This document shows positions 17,001 through 24,312 of a DNA stretch of 53,360 nucleotides, piece by piece. A program made the translations under genes and the position numbers. How positions within the stretch are numbered: position 1 is the first letter of the stretch; each line of letters opens with the position of its first letter. Under the pieces are notes generated by a model, which was not told the DNA's origin, did no database searches, and saw only the letters and a list, made by a program, of their open reading frames with translations. The DNA comes from a bacterium (GTDB taxonomy: Bacteria > Cyanobacteriota > Vampirovibrionia > Obscuribacterales > Obscuribacteraceae), in NCBI GenBank assembly GCA_018062085.1, contig JAGOSY010000030.1:1-53360 (forward strand), in the 5' to 3' direction.

Positions 17001-17558
17001 ATGGAATTTTACTCATGGAGTCGCCGCAGCAAGACTAGCGTAGCTCTTTCAGCAGCGCTATTGCTCGGAATCGGCCTGGTTGGCACAACCACCGAGGCTT
17101 CCGCTCACCAGAGCAGACGTCATCATAGACATCATCATTACTACAGACATGATGCAGCCAATGTTGCCGCGAAAACCCCTGAATGCTCCACCACCGTTAC
17201 AGCTTTGAAGAAAGCTGGTGCTGTTGGCATGCTTCGTATACACGGACCAATCACTGTTTTTGCTCCATCCAATGCTGGTTGGGCCAAAATGACCAAAGAA
17301 AACCGTGAAGGTCTAATGAATGACCCTAAGCGTTTGGCCGAAGTACTCAAATATCACGTAGTCAAAGGCAAATACTCTGCCGCTGACTTGGCAGACAAAC
17401 GTTCACTGAAGACCGTTCAAGGTGAGTCTTTGATGATTGACAACAAGTCTGGCACCGTTGTGGTTGACGGCTGTATCGTCACCACCGCTGATGTTGCTTG
17501 CGACAATGGCGTTATCCACATCATTGATGCAGTGGCCATCCCAGAACGCGGTAAGTGA
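17001..17558 (+). CDS. Secreted fasciclin (FAS1) domain protein
   Basis: 185 residues. Signal peptide (VALSAALLLGIGLVGTTTEASA, cut around residue 35), then a His/Arg-rich stretch (HQSRRHHRHHHYYRHD, about 36-51) that could bind metal or anionic polymers. A single FAS1 domain fills about 58-183: VTALKKAGAVGML, the H1-like ITVFAPSNAGWAKM, the central LKYHVVKGKYSAADL and the H2-like GVIHIIDAVAIP. FAS1 domains mediate adhesion at the cell surface. AAAGGAGAAG precedes the start by a few bases. A long palindromic hairpin follows the gene. Confidence 0.92.
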   Translation: MEFYSWSRRSKTSVALSAALLLGIGLVGTTTEASAHQSRRHHRHHHYYRHDAANVAAKTPECSTTVTALKKAGAVGMLRIHGPITVFAPSNAGWAKMTKENREGLMNDPKRLAEVLKYHVVKGKYSAADLADKRSLKTVQGESLMIDNKSGTVVVDGCIVTTADVACDNGVIHIIDAVAIPERGK

Positions 17559-17593
17559 TCCTAAGCCCCCAGGGCTAGGTACCAAAAGAAATA

Positions 17594-17630
17594 GAAGCAG
17601 GGTGGGCAATTGCCCACCCTGCTTCGCTTT
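17594..17630 (+). terminator. Hairpin terminator after the FAS1 gene
   Basis: A perfect 32-base palindrome (GAAGCAGGGTGGGCAA and its complement, 17594-17625) is followed by GCTTT. The T-run is short, so termination strength is uncertain, but position and stem quality favour a terminator. Confidence 0.75.
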
Positions 17631-17672
17631 AAGCTGGACTCAAAGGGTTGGGCAGATCCTCAAGATCAGGGT

Positions 17673-17689
17673 AATCACTTATTGTGATT
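17673..17689. promoter_or_regulatory. Possible operator upstream of the AAA+ protease operon
   Basis: AATCAC-TTATT-GTGATT, a perfect 6-bp inverted repeat with a 5-base spacer, lies about 107 bases before the start at 17796. Spacing of half-sites suits a dimeric regulator. An A/T-rich TATATATGTATT stretch near 17730 could hold the -10 element. Confidence 0.4.
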
Positions 17690-17795
17690 CCGTAATGGGA
17701 ATGTGTAAAACTTCTAAGCCTATGCCAATATATATGTATTGCGCCCTAGTAGCCTAGCCTAACCTAGCAGGCAAACTAGAAATACGAGGATGGAG

Positions 17796-18245
17796 ATGAA
17801 AGAAGCAGTTATAGGATTTGTCATTGCCCTATTAGTAAGCTGCACGCTTGCTGGCTTCGACAATCCGCTTTCGCCGACAGGTTGGACCTTTGCCAACGCA
17901 CCAGTAGCCGATACAGTAACTGACGTCAACGCTGGCACCTTTCAAGGTGAGGTGCTCGACTCGCAGCTGCCTGTTCTGGTTGAGTTTTACCGGCCAACTG
18001 ACCCCCATTGCCTGACAATGAGCCCAATCGTCAATAAACTGGCCACAGACTCGCAAGGCTATGTTCGGGTAGTAAAAGTCGATGTCGACAGCAACCAAAC
18101 TCTCACTGAGCGTTACGATGTACAAGGGGTGCCTGGATACGTGTTATTCAAAGAAGGCAAAGCAATCAACGGTATCAAAGGCGAAATGACTCAGCCTGAG
18201 CTAACCAAGTGGGTCAAACAAGAATTAGATATGCCAACGGATTAA
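17796..18245 (+). CDS. Membrane-tethered thioredoxin-fold protein lacking the CxxC
   Basis: 149 residues from ATG 17796, with GAGG six bases upstream (ATG 17790 overlaps the GAGG spacer). The N-terminus is hydrophobic and ends in LVSC, which fits a lipobox, so it may be a lipoprotein; a plain membrane anchor is the alternative. Residues about 40-147 align with thioredoxin: VLVEFYRP, VRVVKVDVDSNQTLTERYDV, the cis-Pro GVPGYVLFKEG and the last helix LTKWVKQEL. The redox motif is replaced by T68-D69-P70-H71-C72: the first cysteine is Asp and only the second remains, so normal disulfide exchange is unlikely. It is the first gene of a tightly spaced set with the triple-AAA protease; substrate binding or delivery is a reasonable guess. 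Confidence 0.85.
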   Translation: MKEAVIGFVIALLVSCTLAGFDNPLSPTGWTFANAPVADTVTDVNAGTFQGEVLDSQLPVLVEFYRPTDPHCLTMSPIVNKLATDSQGYVRVVKVDVDSNQTLTERYDVQGVPGYVLFKEGKAINGIKGEMTQPELTKWVKQELDMPTD

Positions 18246-18250
18246 CAAAT

Positions 18251-18508
18251 ATGGTCAAGTACGCTGTCGCCTTCTTTGTGGCGATGATTCTATCTTCTAG
18301 TTTCGTCAACTATCAATTTCCACCGGGGAAAATGCCTGCTGGAGTAGCTGATGTGATCAGCTCTAGCCTTGGTGTTTGGAAGCGCAGAGAAGGCCTAATA
18401 CCCGAGGTAAGAATTGTCGATTCATATCGAAAGCTACGATATATCGGCGATGTCAACAACAGAAATGAGAACAGAGATGCTGATGCGCCTGGCATGGGCA
18501 ACAATTAG
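18251..18508 (+). CDS. Small exported or membrane protein in the protease operon
   Basis: 85 residues. N-terminal hydrophobic helix (YAVAFFVAMILSSSFV, about 4-19) followed by a hydrophilic, partly basic tail ending in NRNENRDADAPGMGNN. It starts five bases after the thioredoxin-fold gene and ends 15 before the AAA+ protease gene. No family was recognised. A subunit or adaptor of the protease is possible from position alone. Confidence 0.7.
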   Translation: MVKYAVAFFVAMILSSSFVNYQFPPGKMPAGVADVISSSLGVWKRREGLIPEVRIVDSYRKLRYIGDVNNRNENRDADAPGMGNN

Positions 18509-18523
18509 GAGAAGCTGACAATC

Positions 18524-21500
18524 ATGAAAACCTGGGCTCGTTGGACACTGCTGATACTGTGGACAGTCGGACTAATATTGACGGCCCAGTATTGGAACCC
18601 GTTTGCTTCACTGCCAGCCTTCCTCAAATACTCAGTGATAACACTAGTTGTAGCCGTTCTTTACGGTGCCTTCTTCATTATCATTCAGTTCTATATCATG
18701 CTATCGGTGATCTTCCCTCTCCCTCCTAGAGCCGACAGCAAAGCACCTAAAAGCATTGGAAAGCGCTGGTTTAAATGGCTTTATAAAGAATCACCGATCA
18801 GCCCCAATGCCCCAAAGACTCTCGAAGAGATGACTGGCAACGACAAAGCCAAGCAAGAAATTCGCGAAGTCATAGACATCATTCAAAAATCTAAGCACTA
18901 CGAAGACTCTGGCGCACAAGTACCAAAAGGAATGCTCTTTGTTGGCCCCCCTGGTGTTGGTAAAACCTTGTTTGCCCGAGCTATCGCTAACGAAGCCGGT
19001 GTGCCTTTTTATGTCATTGATGGTGGTGGCGTAGCTGGTATCTTTATGGGCCTTGGCGTGCTTAAGCTGAAGACACTATTCCGCAAATTGAAAGCTCACG
19101 ACCGCGCCATATTGTTCATAGACGAAATTGAATCTATGGGCTCGAAACGCTCGCAAGACCAGGGCTTTGGCGGCATCGCCGACATGAACATGACCCTCAA
19201 CTGCCTGCTTACCGAAATGGATGGTTTTTCCGGCTCAAAAATCATGGTTATTGGTGCCACCAATAACGATGCCATGCTTGATCCTGCTCTTATGCGCGCA
19301 GGACGCATGGATAGACGCATCTACTTCCAGATGCCAACTCCAGAAGAAAGATCAGGTTTGTTCAAATATTATTTGGCAAAAGTTGCCTGCGATGAAAACA
19401 TAGACTACGAGCAAGTGACAATGCTTACAGCCAATTATTCGCCCGCAGAAATTTCAAATGTAGTCAACGAAGCCGCACTAATTTCGCGTCGCCCTGGCAA
19501 CCCCAATAAAGTCACTACAGACATGATTCTACAGGCTCTAGACCGAGTATCTGTAGGACTTGAGCGTTCGCTAACCAACTCTGGAGTTGAGCTAGTTAGT
19601 CACGACCCCTCAATAAGGTTTGCCGACGTCATCGGCATCGACGACATCAAACAAGAGTTAGTTGAAGTTGTCGACTTCCTCAAGCGTGGCGACGAGCTGC
19701 GCAAAATCGGTGCAAAAATACCTAAAGGTGTCTTGCTCGTAGGCCCACCCGGTGTAGGCAAATCGATGCTAGCCAAGGCCATAGCTAACGAAGCCGGTGT
19801 ACCGTTTTACGGATTATCAGCAAGCCATCTCAATAACTTTGGTATGGGTGCCCAGCGCATCAAGGCTCTCTATACCCAAGCCAGGCAAAGCCCAGCAGCT
19901 ATCGTATTCATCGATGAAATTGATGCCATCAATGCTAGCCCACTAGGGTTACCAGAGCCGACTGGAGGCAGCCGTACAGGTTCACTCAATCAACTGTTGG
20001 TTGAATTAGATGGTCTCGGTCGCAGCAATGTGATCACCATCGGCGCCACCAATATGCAAGATGATTTTGACCCCGCTTTCTACCGTTCTGGTCGCTTTGA
20101 CCGCAAAGTTTTCATCGGCGTACCCGATGCAGAATCAAGAAGTTTGATCTTCGAAAAATACCTAAAACAAATAAGCCTGGCCTCACTACCAGACCTGAAG
20201 AAGCTAGGCAAACTATCCTTCAACTTTTCTGGTGCCGACATTGCCGCCACGTGTAACGAAGCCGCCATTTTGGCTGTGCGCAAAGGCAAGAGTCAGGTAA
20301 CTGAAGAAGAGCTAGAAGAAGCAATCGATAAGGTAATGATCACAGCTGGCCACAAACTCAACGTGGCTGGTATGAATCTCTCTCGTGTGCCAGATCTTGA
20401 CGTCAAACTTGACGATCTCAAAGGTGTAGAAGAAGCCAAAGCTGAAGCAGCTGAAGTTATCGCTATGCTCAAGAACATCAAACTGGTAGAAAAGTTTGGC
20501 CTCAAACCAAGCAAAGGCATTTTGTTAGTTGGCCCTCCTGGCACAGGCAAAACTATGCTGGCAAAAGCCATCGCCAATGAGGCCGGAATAGCCTTTTATT
20601 CACTTTCCGGTGGTGACTTCCAATCGATGTGGGCAGGAGTTGGCTCCAACAGAGTCAAAGCGGTCTACGAGAGAGCTAGGCGCAGCGGCAAACCAGCAAT
20701 TGTATTTATTGACGAAATTGATGCAATCGGTGGCAGGCGCGGTGAAGACTTGGGTGGCGGTGCCATTCAAGATGCCAACAAAACTCTAAACTCTCTCCTT
20801 GTTGAAATGGACGGCTTTGGCAAAACAAATATTCTCACCATCGGTGCCACTAATAGCATGCACATGCTTGACAGCGCTCTATTAAGACCAGGTCGCTTTG
20901 ACCGACATATTGACGTGCCTTTGCCGAACCTTGAAGGCCGTGAAGCAATTTTGAAAAAGTATTTGGAGAAATTCAAAGTCTCTCCAAATGTTCAAGTAAT
21001 GGAAATTGCTCGCATGACATTCTTGCAAGCTGGTGCCGATTTAGCCAATATGGTTAACGAAGCTGGCCTGATGGCAATTCGCGAAGGAAGAGTTGAAATC
21101 ACGCACTCTGATATGGTTCGGGCTATACAAAGAGTAAGCTTCGGAATGAGCCGCAGTCAGCATATCGGTGTTAAAGAATTGTTCGAGACCGCTTATCACG
21201 AAGCTGGTCACACAATTGTTTCTTACTTCCGCAATAGGAAAGAACGCATTCAAGTAGTGACAATTGTTCCTACTGGTCGCGCTCTCGGCTACATGTGGTC
21301 AGTTGAAAAAGAAGACCGTTTCGTCTCAGGCCAGAACAAGCAAGACTATCTCGTTGACATCGAAGTATCGCTCGGGGGCTATGTGGCTGAGTCACTCTAC
21401 ATGGACACCACCACCAGTGGTGTATCACAAGACTTGATCAATGTTGGCAATACAGCTCGCCGAATGATTAAGAATTGGGGCATGGGCTCATTCCCCTATA

Positions 21501-21946
21501 ACACCTTGCATGCCCACGGTGATGCCCGAGGCCACGGACAGTATGATGGTTGGGGAGTTGCTTCACCAGAAACTGAGCGTGAAATAGAGCTAGAAATCAA
21601 GAAGACAGTTGACGACTGCTTACAAAATGTCCGCGGTTTGCTCAAAGAAAAGCGCAAAGAACTAGATCAAATTGCCCATGCCTTGGTAGAAAAGGAAACT
21701 CTCTTCTACAAAGATCTAGTCAACATTCTTGAGCCTGGTAAGAGCGAAGCTGATATTAACAAAGAGATCGATACTCTTTCTGAAAGAAAACTAGTAGGTA
21801 CTCCTCCAATCGTCAATCTAGAATTCCTCCCCGGACTGACTCAAGTCGGTCAAGGCAGTGGCCCCAACAATGCTGAAAATAACAAAGTCACTGATCTAGT
21901 TCAAGACGAGAATAAAGATCCAGAAAACTTCAGACCCGAAAACTAG
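18524..21946 (+). CDS. FtsH-like membrane protease with three AAA+ modules and an M41 domain
   Basis: 1140 residues; ordinary FtsH is about 600-700 with one AAA+ domain. Two membrane helices (about 5-25 and 36-62) are followed by AAA1 (Walker A GPPGVGKT about 141-148, Walker B ILFIDEIE near 196), AAA2 (GPPGVGKS about 407-414, IVFIDEID near 460) and AAA3 (GPPGTGKT about 670-677, IVFIDEID near 725). Each has a sensor/arginine-finger segment (RAGRMDRR, RSGRFDRK, RPGRFDRH) and an FtsH-like pore segment (FMGLG, FGMGA, WAGVG). The M41 domain has H892-E-A-G-H896 and the third ligand D970 (SQDLINVGN). All catalytic residues look intact, so it should be an ATP-driven zinc protease at the inner membrane. 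Closest kin is FtsH; repeated duplication of the AAA module is inferred. The last about 60 residues are low-complexity. Confidence 0.95.
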   Translation: MKTWARWTLLILWTVGLILTAQYWNPFASLPAFLKYSVITLVVAVLYGAFFIIIQFYIMLSVIFPLPPRADSKAPKSIGKRWFKWLYKESPISPNAPKTLEEMTGNDKAKQEIREVIDIIQKSKHYEDSGAQVPKGMLFVGPPGVGKTLFARAIANEAGVPFYVIDGGGVAGIFMGLGVLKLKTLFRKLKAHDRAILFIDEIESMGSKRSQDQGFGGIADMNMTLNCLLTEMDGFSGSKIMVIGATNNDAMLDPALMRAGRMDRRIYFQMPTPEERSGLFKYYLAKVACDENIDYEQVTMLTANYSPAEISNVVNEAALISRRPGNPNKVTTDMILQALDRVSVGLERSLTNSGVELVSHDPSIRFADVIGIDDIKQELVEVVDFLKRGDELRKIGAKIPKGVLLVGPPGVGKSMLAKAIANEAGVPFYGLSASHLNNFGMGAQRIKALYTQARQSPAAIVFIDEIDAINASPLGLPEPTGGSRTGSLNQLLVELDGLGRSNVITIGATNMQDDFDPAFYRSGRFDRKVFIGVPDAESRSLIFEKYLKQISLASLPDLKKLGKLSFNFSGADIAATCNEAAILAVRKGKSQVTEEELEEAIDKVMITAGHKLNVAGMNLSRVPDLDVKLDDLKGVEEAKAEAAEVIAMLKNIKLVEKFGLKPSKGILLVGPPGTGKTMLAKAIANEAGIAFYSLSGGDFQSMWAGVGSNRVKAVYERARRSGKPAIVFIDEIDAIGGRRGEDLGGGAIQDANKTLNSLLVEMDGFGKTNILTIGATNSMHMLDSALLRPGRFDRHIDVPLPNLEGREAILKKYLEKFKVSPNVQVMEIARMTFLQAGADLANMVNEAGLMAIREGRVEITHSDMVRAIQRVSFGMSRSQHIGVKELFETAYHEAGHTIVSYFRNRKERIQVVTIVPTGRALGYMWSVEKEDRFVSGQNKQDYLVDIEVSLGGYVAESLYMDTTTSGVSQDLINVGNTARRMIKNWGMGSFPYNTLHAHGDARGHGQYDGWGVASPETEREIELEIKKTVDDCLQNVRGLLKEKRKELDQIAHALVEKETLFYKDLVNILEPGKSEADINKEIDTLSERKLVGTPPIVNLEFLPGLTQVGQGSGPNNAENNKVTDLVQDENKDPENFRPEN

Positions 21947-21957
21947 AGAGAAACAAA

Positions 21958-23205
21958 TTGTCCTCAAAATCATGGAGCCAAATTGCAAGAAAGGCAGCCC
22001 TCGTGGCTGTCTTTCTTGTCTGCCACAGTGGACTAATGACTAGTTCAAACATGGCCACTCAGCAAGCCCTGGCTAAAGATTTCACATTCAATGACATTAC
22101 CAAATATCCAGCCAATCCATTCAAAGTTACTTCTGCTACACCCTACCCGGCGCTGACAAAGCGCTTTATCAACAACACAGCGAGCAGAACAGACTGGGTA
22201 GGTGGAGACGGCGCCTACAGCATCCCCCTAAGCTCCAAGCGCACTCTGTGGCTCTTTGGTGACAGCTTCTTTGGCCAAATCCAAAACAACAAACGCGCCA
22301 ATTGCTCGATGGTGCACAATGCTGTGGCGATTGAAGATACCAGTCAAAACCAGGGCGGACCTGGAAAATTTACTTATTTCAGTGGCAAGAAACCAGTAAA
22401 TCCAAAACCAGAAAACACTGGCTTTTTCAATTGCATCGACAAAGGTGATTACTATTGGCCGGCAGACGGCTTTCTCAGCAATGGCAAGCTCAATATTTTC
22501 ATGCATGTTGTGCGCACCGATTACAAGTTACCGGCGCCCTTTCAGTTTGAACTGAGAACAGATCACTTAGTAACGATAGACAATCCCCAAGACGCACCAG
22601 ACAACTGGCGCTATCAAATCAAACCCCTTAACACTAGCGCCAAGCGTACATTGTATGGTGTAGCATGCCGAGCCGATAAAAAGCATATTTACTTCTTCTG
22701 CTCAAATGGCAGCGTTGCCCTTGATCTGTTCAAGCATCCCGCTATAGTTGCCCGCCTGCCCCTAGCAAAAACAGTGCCATTTAGCTTAAACAAACTTGAA
22801 TGGTGGTCGCAAAAATGGGAGCCCACCTACGAACTACCAGAAACTTTATTTGACGATGGCGCCTCTGAAATGACAGTAACAAAAGTTCCAGGGCTGACTG
22901 GCTACTTTGTCTTTTACATTCCACCAGACAAAAAAGCAATCTTTATGCGCCACGCTACTGAGATGCAAGGCCCCTGGAGCAGTAGAGCGCTGGTCTATGA
23001 ATTTCCCGCTGGCTCAGCCGATTTGCTCTACTACAGCGCTAAAGCTCATCCTCAATATTTAACTGAATCTGGCAAAAACAAAGGCGCGATTATTTTGACC
23101 TACTGCACCAATAGCAGCAATTTTGCAAAACTGACTAGCAATGCCAAACTCTACGTTCCTCAAGCCCTAAAAATTTCGCTGTCAAATTCTACTTCTCGTA
23201 AATAG
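21958..23205 (+). CDS. Secreted protein, probable beta-propeller (DUF4185-like)
   Basis: 415 residues from a TTG start (SSKSWSQIARK), 11 bases after the protease stop; no better start was found upstream. Signal peptide with a hydrophobic core ALVAVFLVCHSGLM, probably cut after ALA near residue 40. The mature part contains GDGAYSIPLSSKRTLWLFGDSFFG and other W/F-rich strands that recall DUF4185/glycoside-hydrolase-like five-bladed propellers. No catalytic residues can be named. Its place at the end of the protease operon suggests a shared envelope function. The 3' end overlaps the convergent metalloprotease gene by 17 bases. Confidence 0.72.
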   Translation: MSSKSWSQIARKAALVAVFLVCHSGLMTSSNMATQQALAKDFTFNDITKYPANPFKVTSATPYPALTKRFINNTASRTDWVGGDGAYSIPLSSKRTLWLFGDSFFGQIQNNKRANCSMVHNAVAIEDTSQNQGGPGKFTYFSGKKPVNPKPENTGFFNCIDKGDYYWPADGFLSNGKLNIFMHVVRTDYKLPAPFQFELRTDHLVTIDNPQDAPDNWRYQIKPLNTSAKRTLYGVACRADKKHIYFFCSNGSVALDLFKHPAIVARLPLAKTVPFSLNKLEWWSQKWEPTYELPETLFDDGASEMTVTKVPGLTGYFVFYIPPDKKAIFMRHATEMQGPWSSRALVYEFPAGSADLLYYSAKAHPQYLTESGKNKGAIILTYCTNSSNFAKLTSNAKLYVPQALKISLSNSTSRK

Positions 23206-24187
23206 CTTTGAGTGAGTTCTTATCGCGCTCAGACAAGATGGCAGCATAGGGCGGATGGGCCAGGGGAAACATAATATCGTGGGGATTACTTGAGTGATTG
23301 AGCCCCAAGGCATGACCAACTTCATGCAATACGCAGGCCTCAAGCTTAACTAAGTTATAGCGCTCATCCCAAAATATTTCGATGCGCGACCATTTGACAA
23401 TATCGTCACTACTATCATCCCACTGTAGAGCAGTCTCACCAGCCTTCTCGCCTAGGCCGCTGCGCTTTGAGCCACGCATTACTCGCACAAGCTTGCAAAC
23501 GATATCGGCCGACTTTTGATCTGAGACAATCTTAAATGTAGTCTTGCCACCAGAAGCAATCTGCCAGCGCTCAAAAGCACGCACCACATCTTGATGAAAG
23601 GGCTCCTTCAATTCTTTCAATTCAGGATCTGACCAAATTGCTATCCGCAGAGGAAAAGCTGATTTCTTCCAGCCGTGTTTGTCTGAAAAATCGTTAGCAA
23701 AAACATACTGAGGTGAATTGGCATCACCCAGCGAATGATAATAGCTCAAGCGCTGCATAGCTAATTGAACTCTATATTGATCAATCTCAGCCACAGGGCT
23801 ACGGCTAAGAATTTGCTTGTAAACTAAGATGGCATCAGCAAATTTACCAGTGTGTTCGTACACTTCGGCCATCCCAAAGCGGCCTGCATTACTTTTAGGA
23901 TTGAGCAAAGTACAAGCCAAAAAATTCTCTTCTGCCTTGCGAAAGCGACCGGCATCCATCATTGCTCGACCCAATTTAAAATGCGCGGTGAAGTTCTGGG
24001 GATCTTGCCGCACAACTTGCTCTAATTGTTCAACTATCTCTGCCTTGGGTTTCTCTACCTGAGTTTGCACGCTCGGGGCGCACTGCGCAGGAAGCACTAA
24101 AGAAACAGGAAGCGCTAAACAAAAAGATAGCGCGACCATTGCTATGGAAATTGACAGGAAGAAAGAATTTAGAATTTGGCGCATCAT
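23189..24187 (-). CDS. Secreted TPR protein with matrixin-type metalloprotease domain
   Basis: 332 residues. Signal peptide (about 1-35), then TPR-like units (HFKLGRAMMDAGRFRKAEENFL; RFGMAEVYEHTGKFADAI) across about 60-155. From about 175 a metzincin-like domain runs to the end, with the zinc motif H288-E-V-G-H292-A-L-G-L-N-H298 and a Met-turn-like DIMFPL shortly after. This matches the matrixin/M10A or related Peptidase M10 signature HExxHxxGxxH. The combination of TPR with a matrixin domain suggests a substrate-recruiting or self-assembling periplasmic protease. Preferred start is ATG 24187; a strong terminator of the upstream gene lies just before it. Confidence 0.85.
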   Translation of the reverse strand: MMRQILNSFFLSISIAMVALSFCLALPVSLVLPAQCAPSVQTQVEKPKAEIVEQLEQVVRQDPQNFTAHFKLGRAMMDAGRFRKAEENFLACTLLNPKSNAGRFGMAEVYEHTGKFADAILVYKQILSRSPVAEIDQYRVQLAMQRLSYYHSLGDANSPQYVFANDFSDKHGWKKSAFPLRIAIWSDPELKELKEPFHQDVVRAFERWQIASGGKTTFKIVSDQKSADIVCKLVRVMRGSKRSGLGEKAGETALQWDDSSDDIVKWSRIEIFWDERYNLVKLEACVLHEVGHALGLNHSSNPHDIMFPLAHPPYAAILSERDKNSLKAIYEK

Positions 24188-24237
24188 ATTTCATATCTTA
24201 GCCGCAGCCAATCAAAAAGGGCGACTATCGATACATG

Positions 24238-24266
24238 TAAAAAAGGGCGCTGGGCGCCCCTTTTAA
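24238..24266 (-). terminator. Intrinsic terminator of the EF-hand repeat gene
   Basis: Stem GGGCGC (24245-24250) / GCGCCC (24254-24259) with a three-base loop. On the - strand it is followed by a run of six or more T. It lies 47 bases after the stop of the gene at 24313. Confidence 0.85.
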
Positions 24267-24312
24267 TTTCTCACTAGTTCCTGATGATTAGCGCTAGAAG
24301 CTCCAGCTGCCC

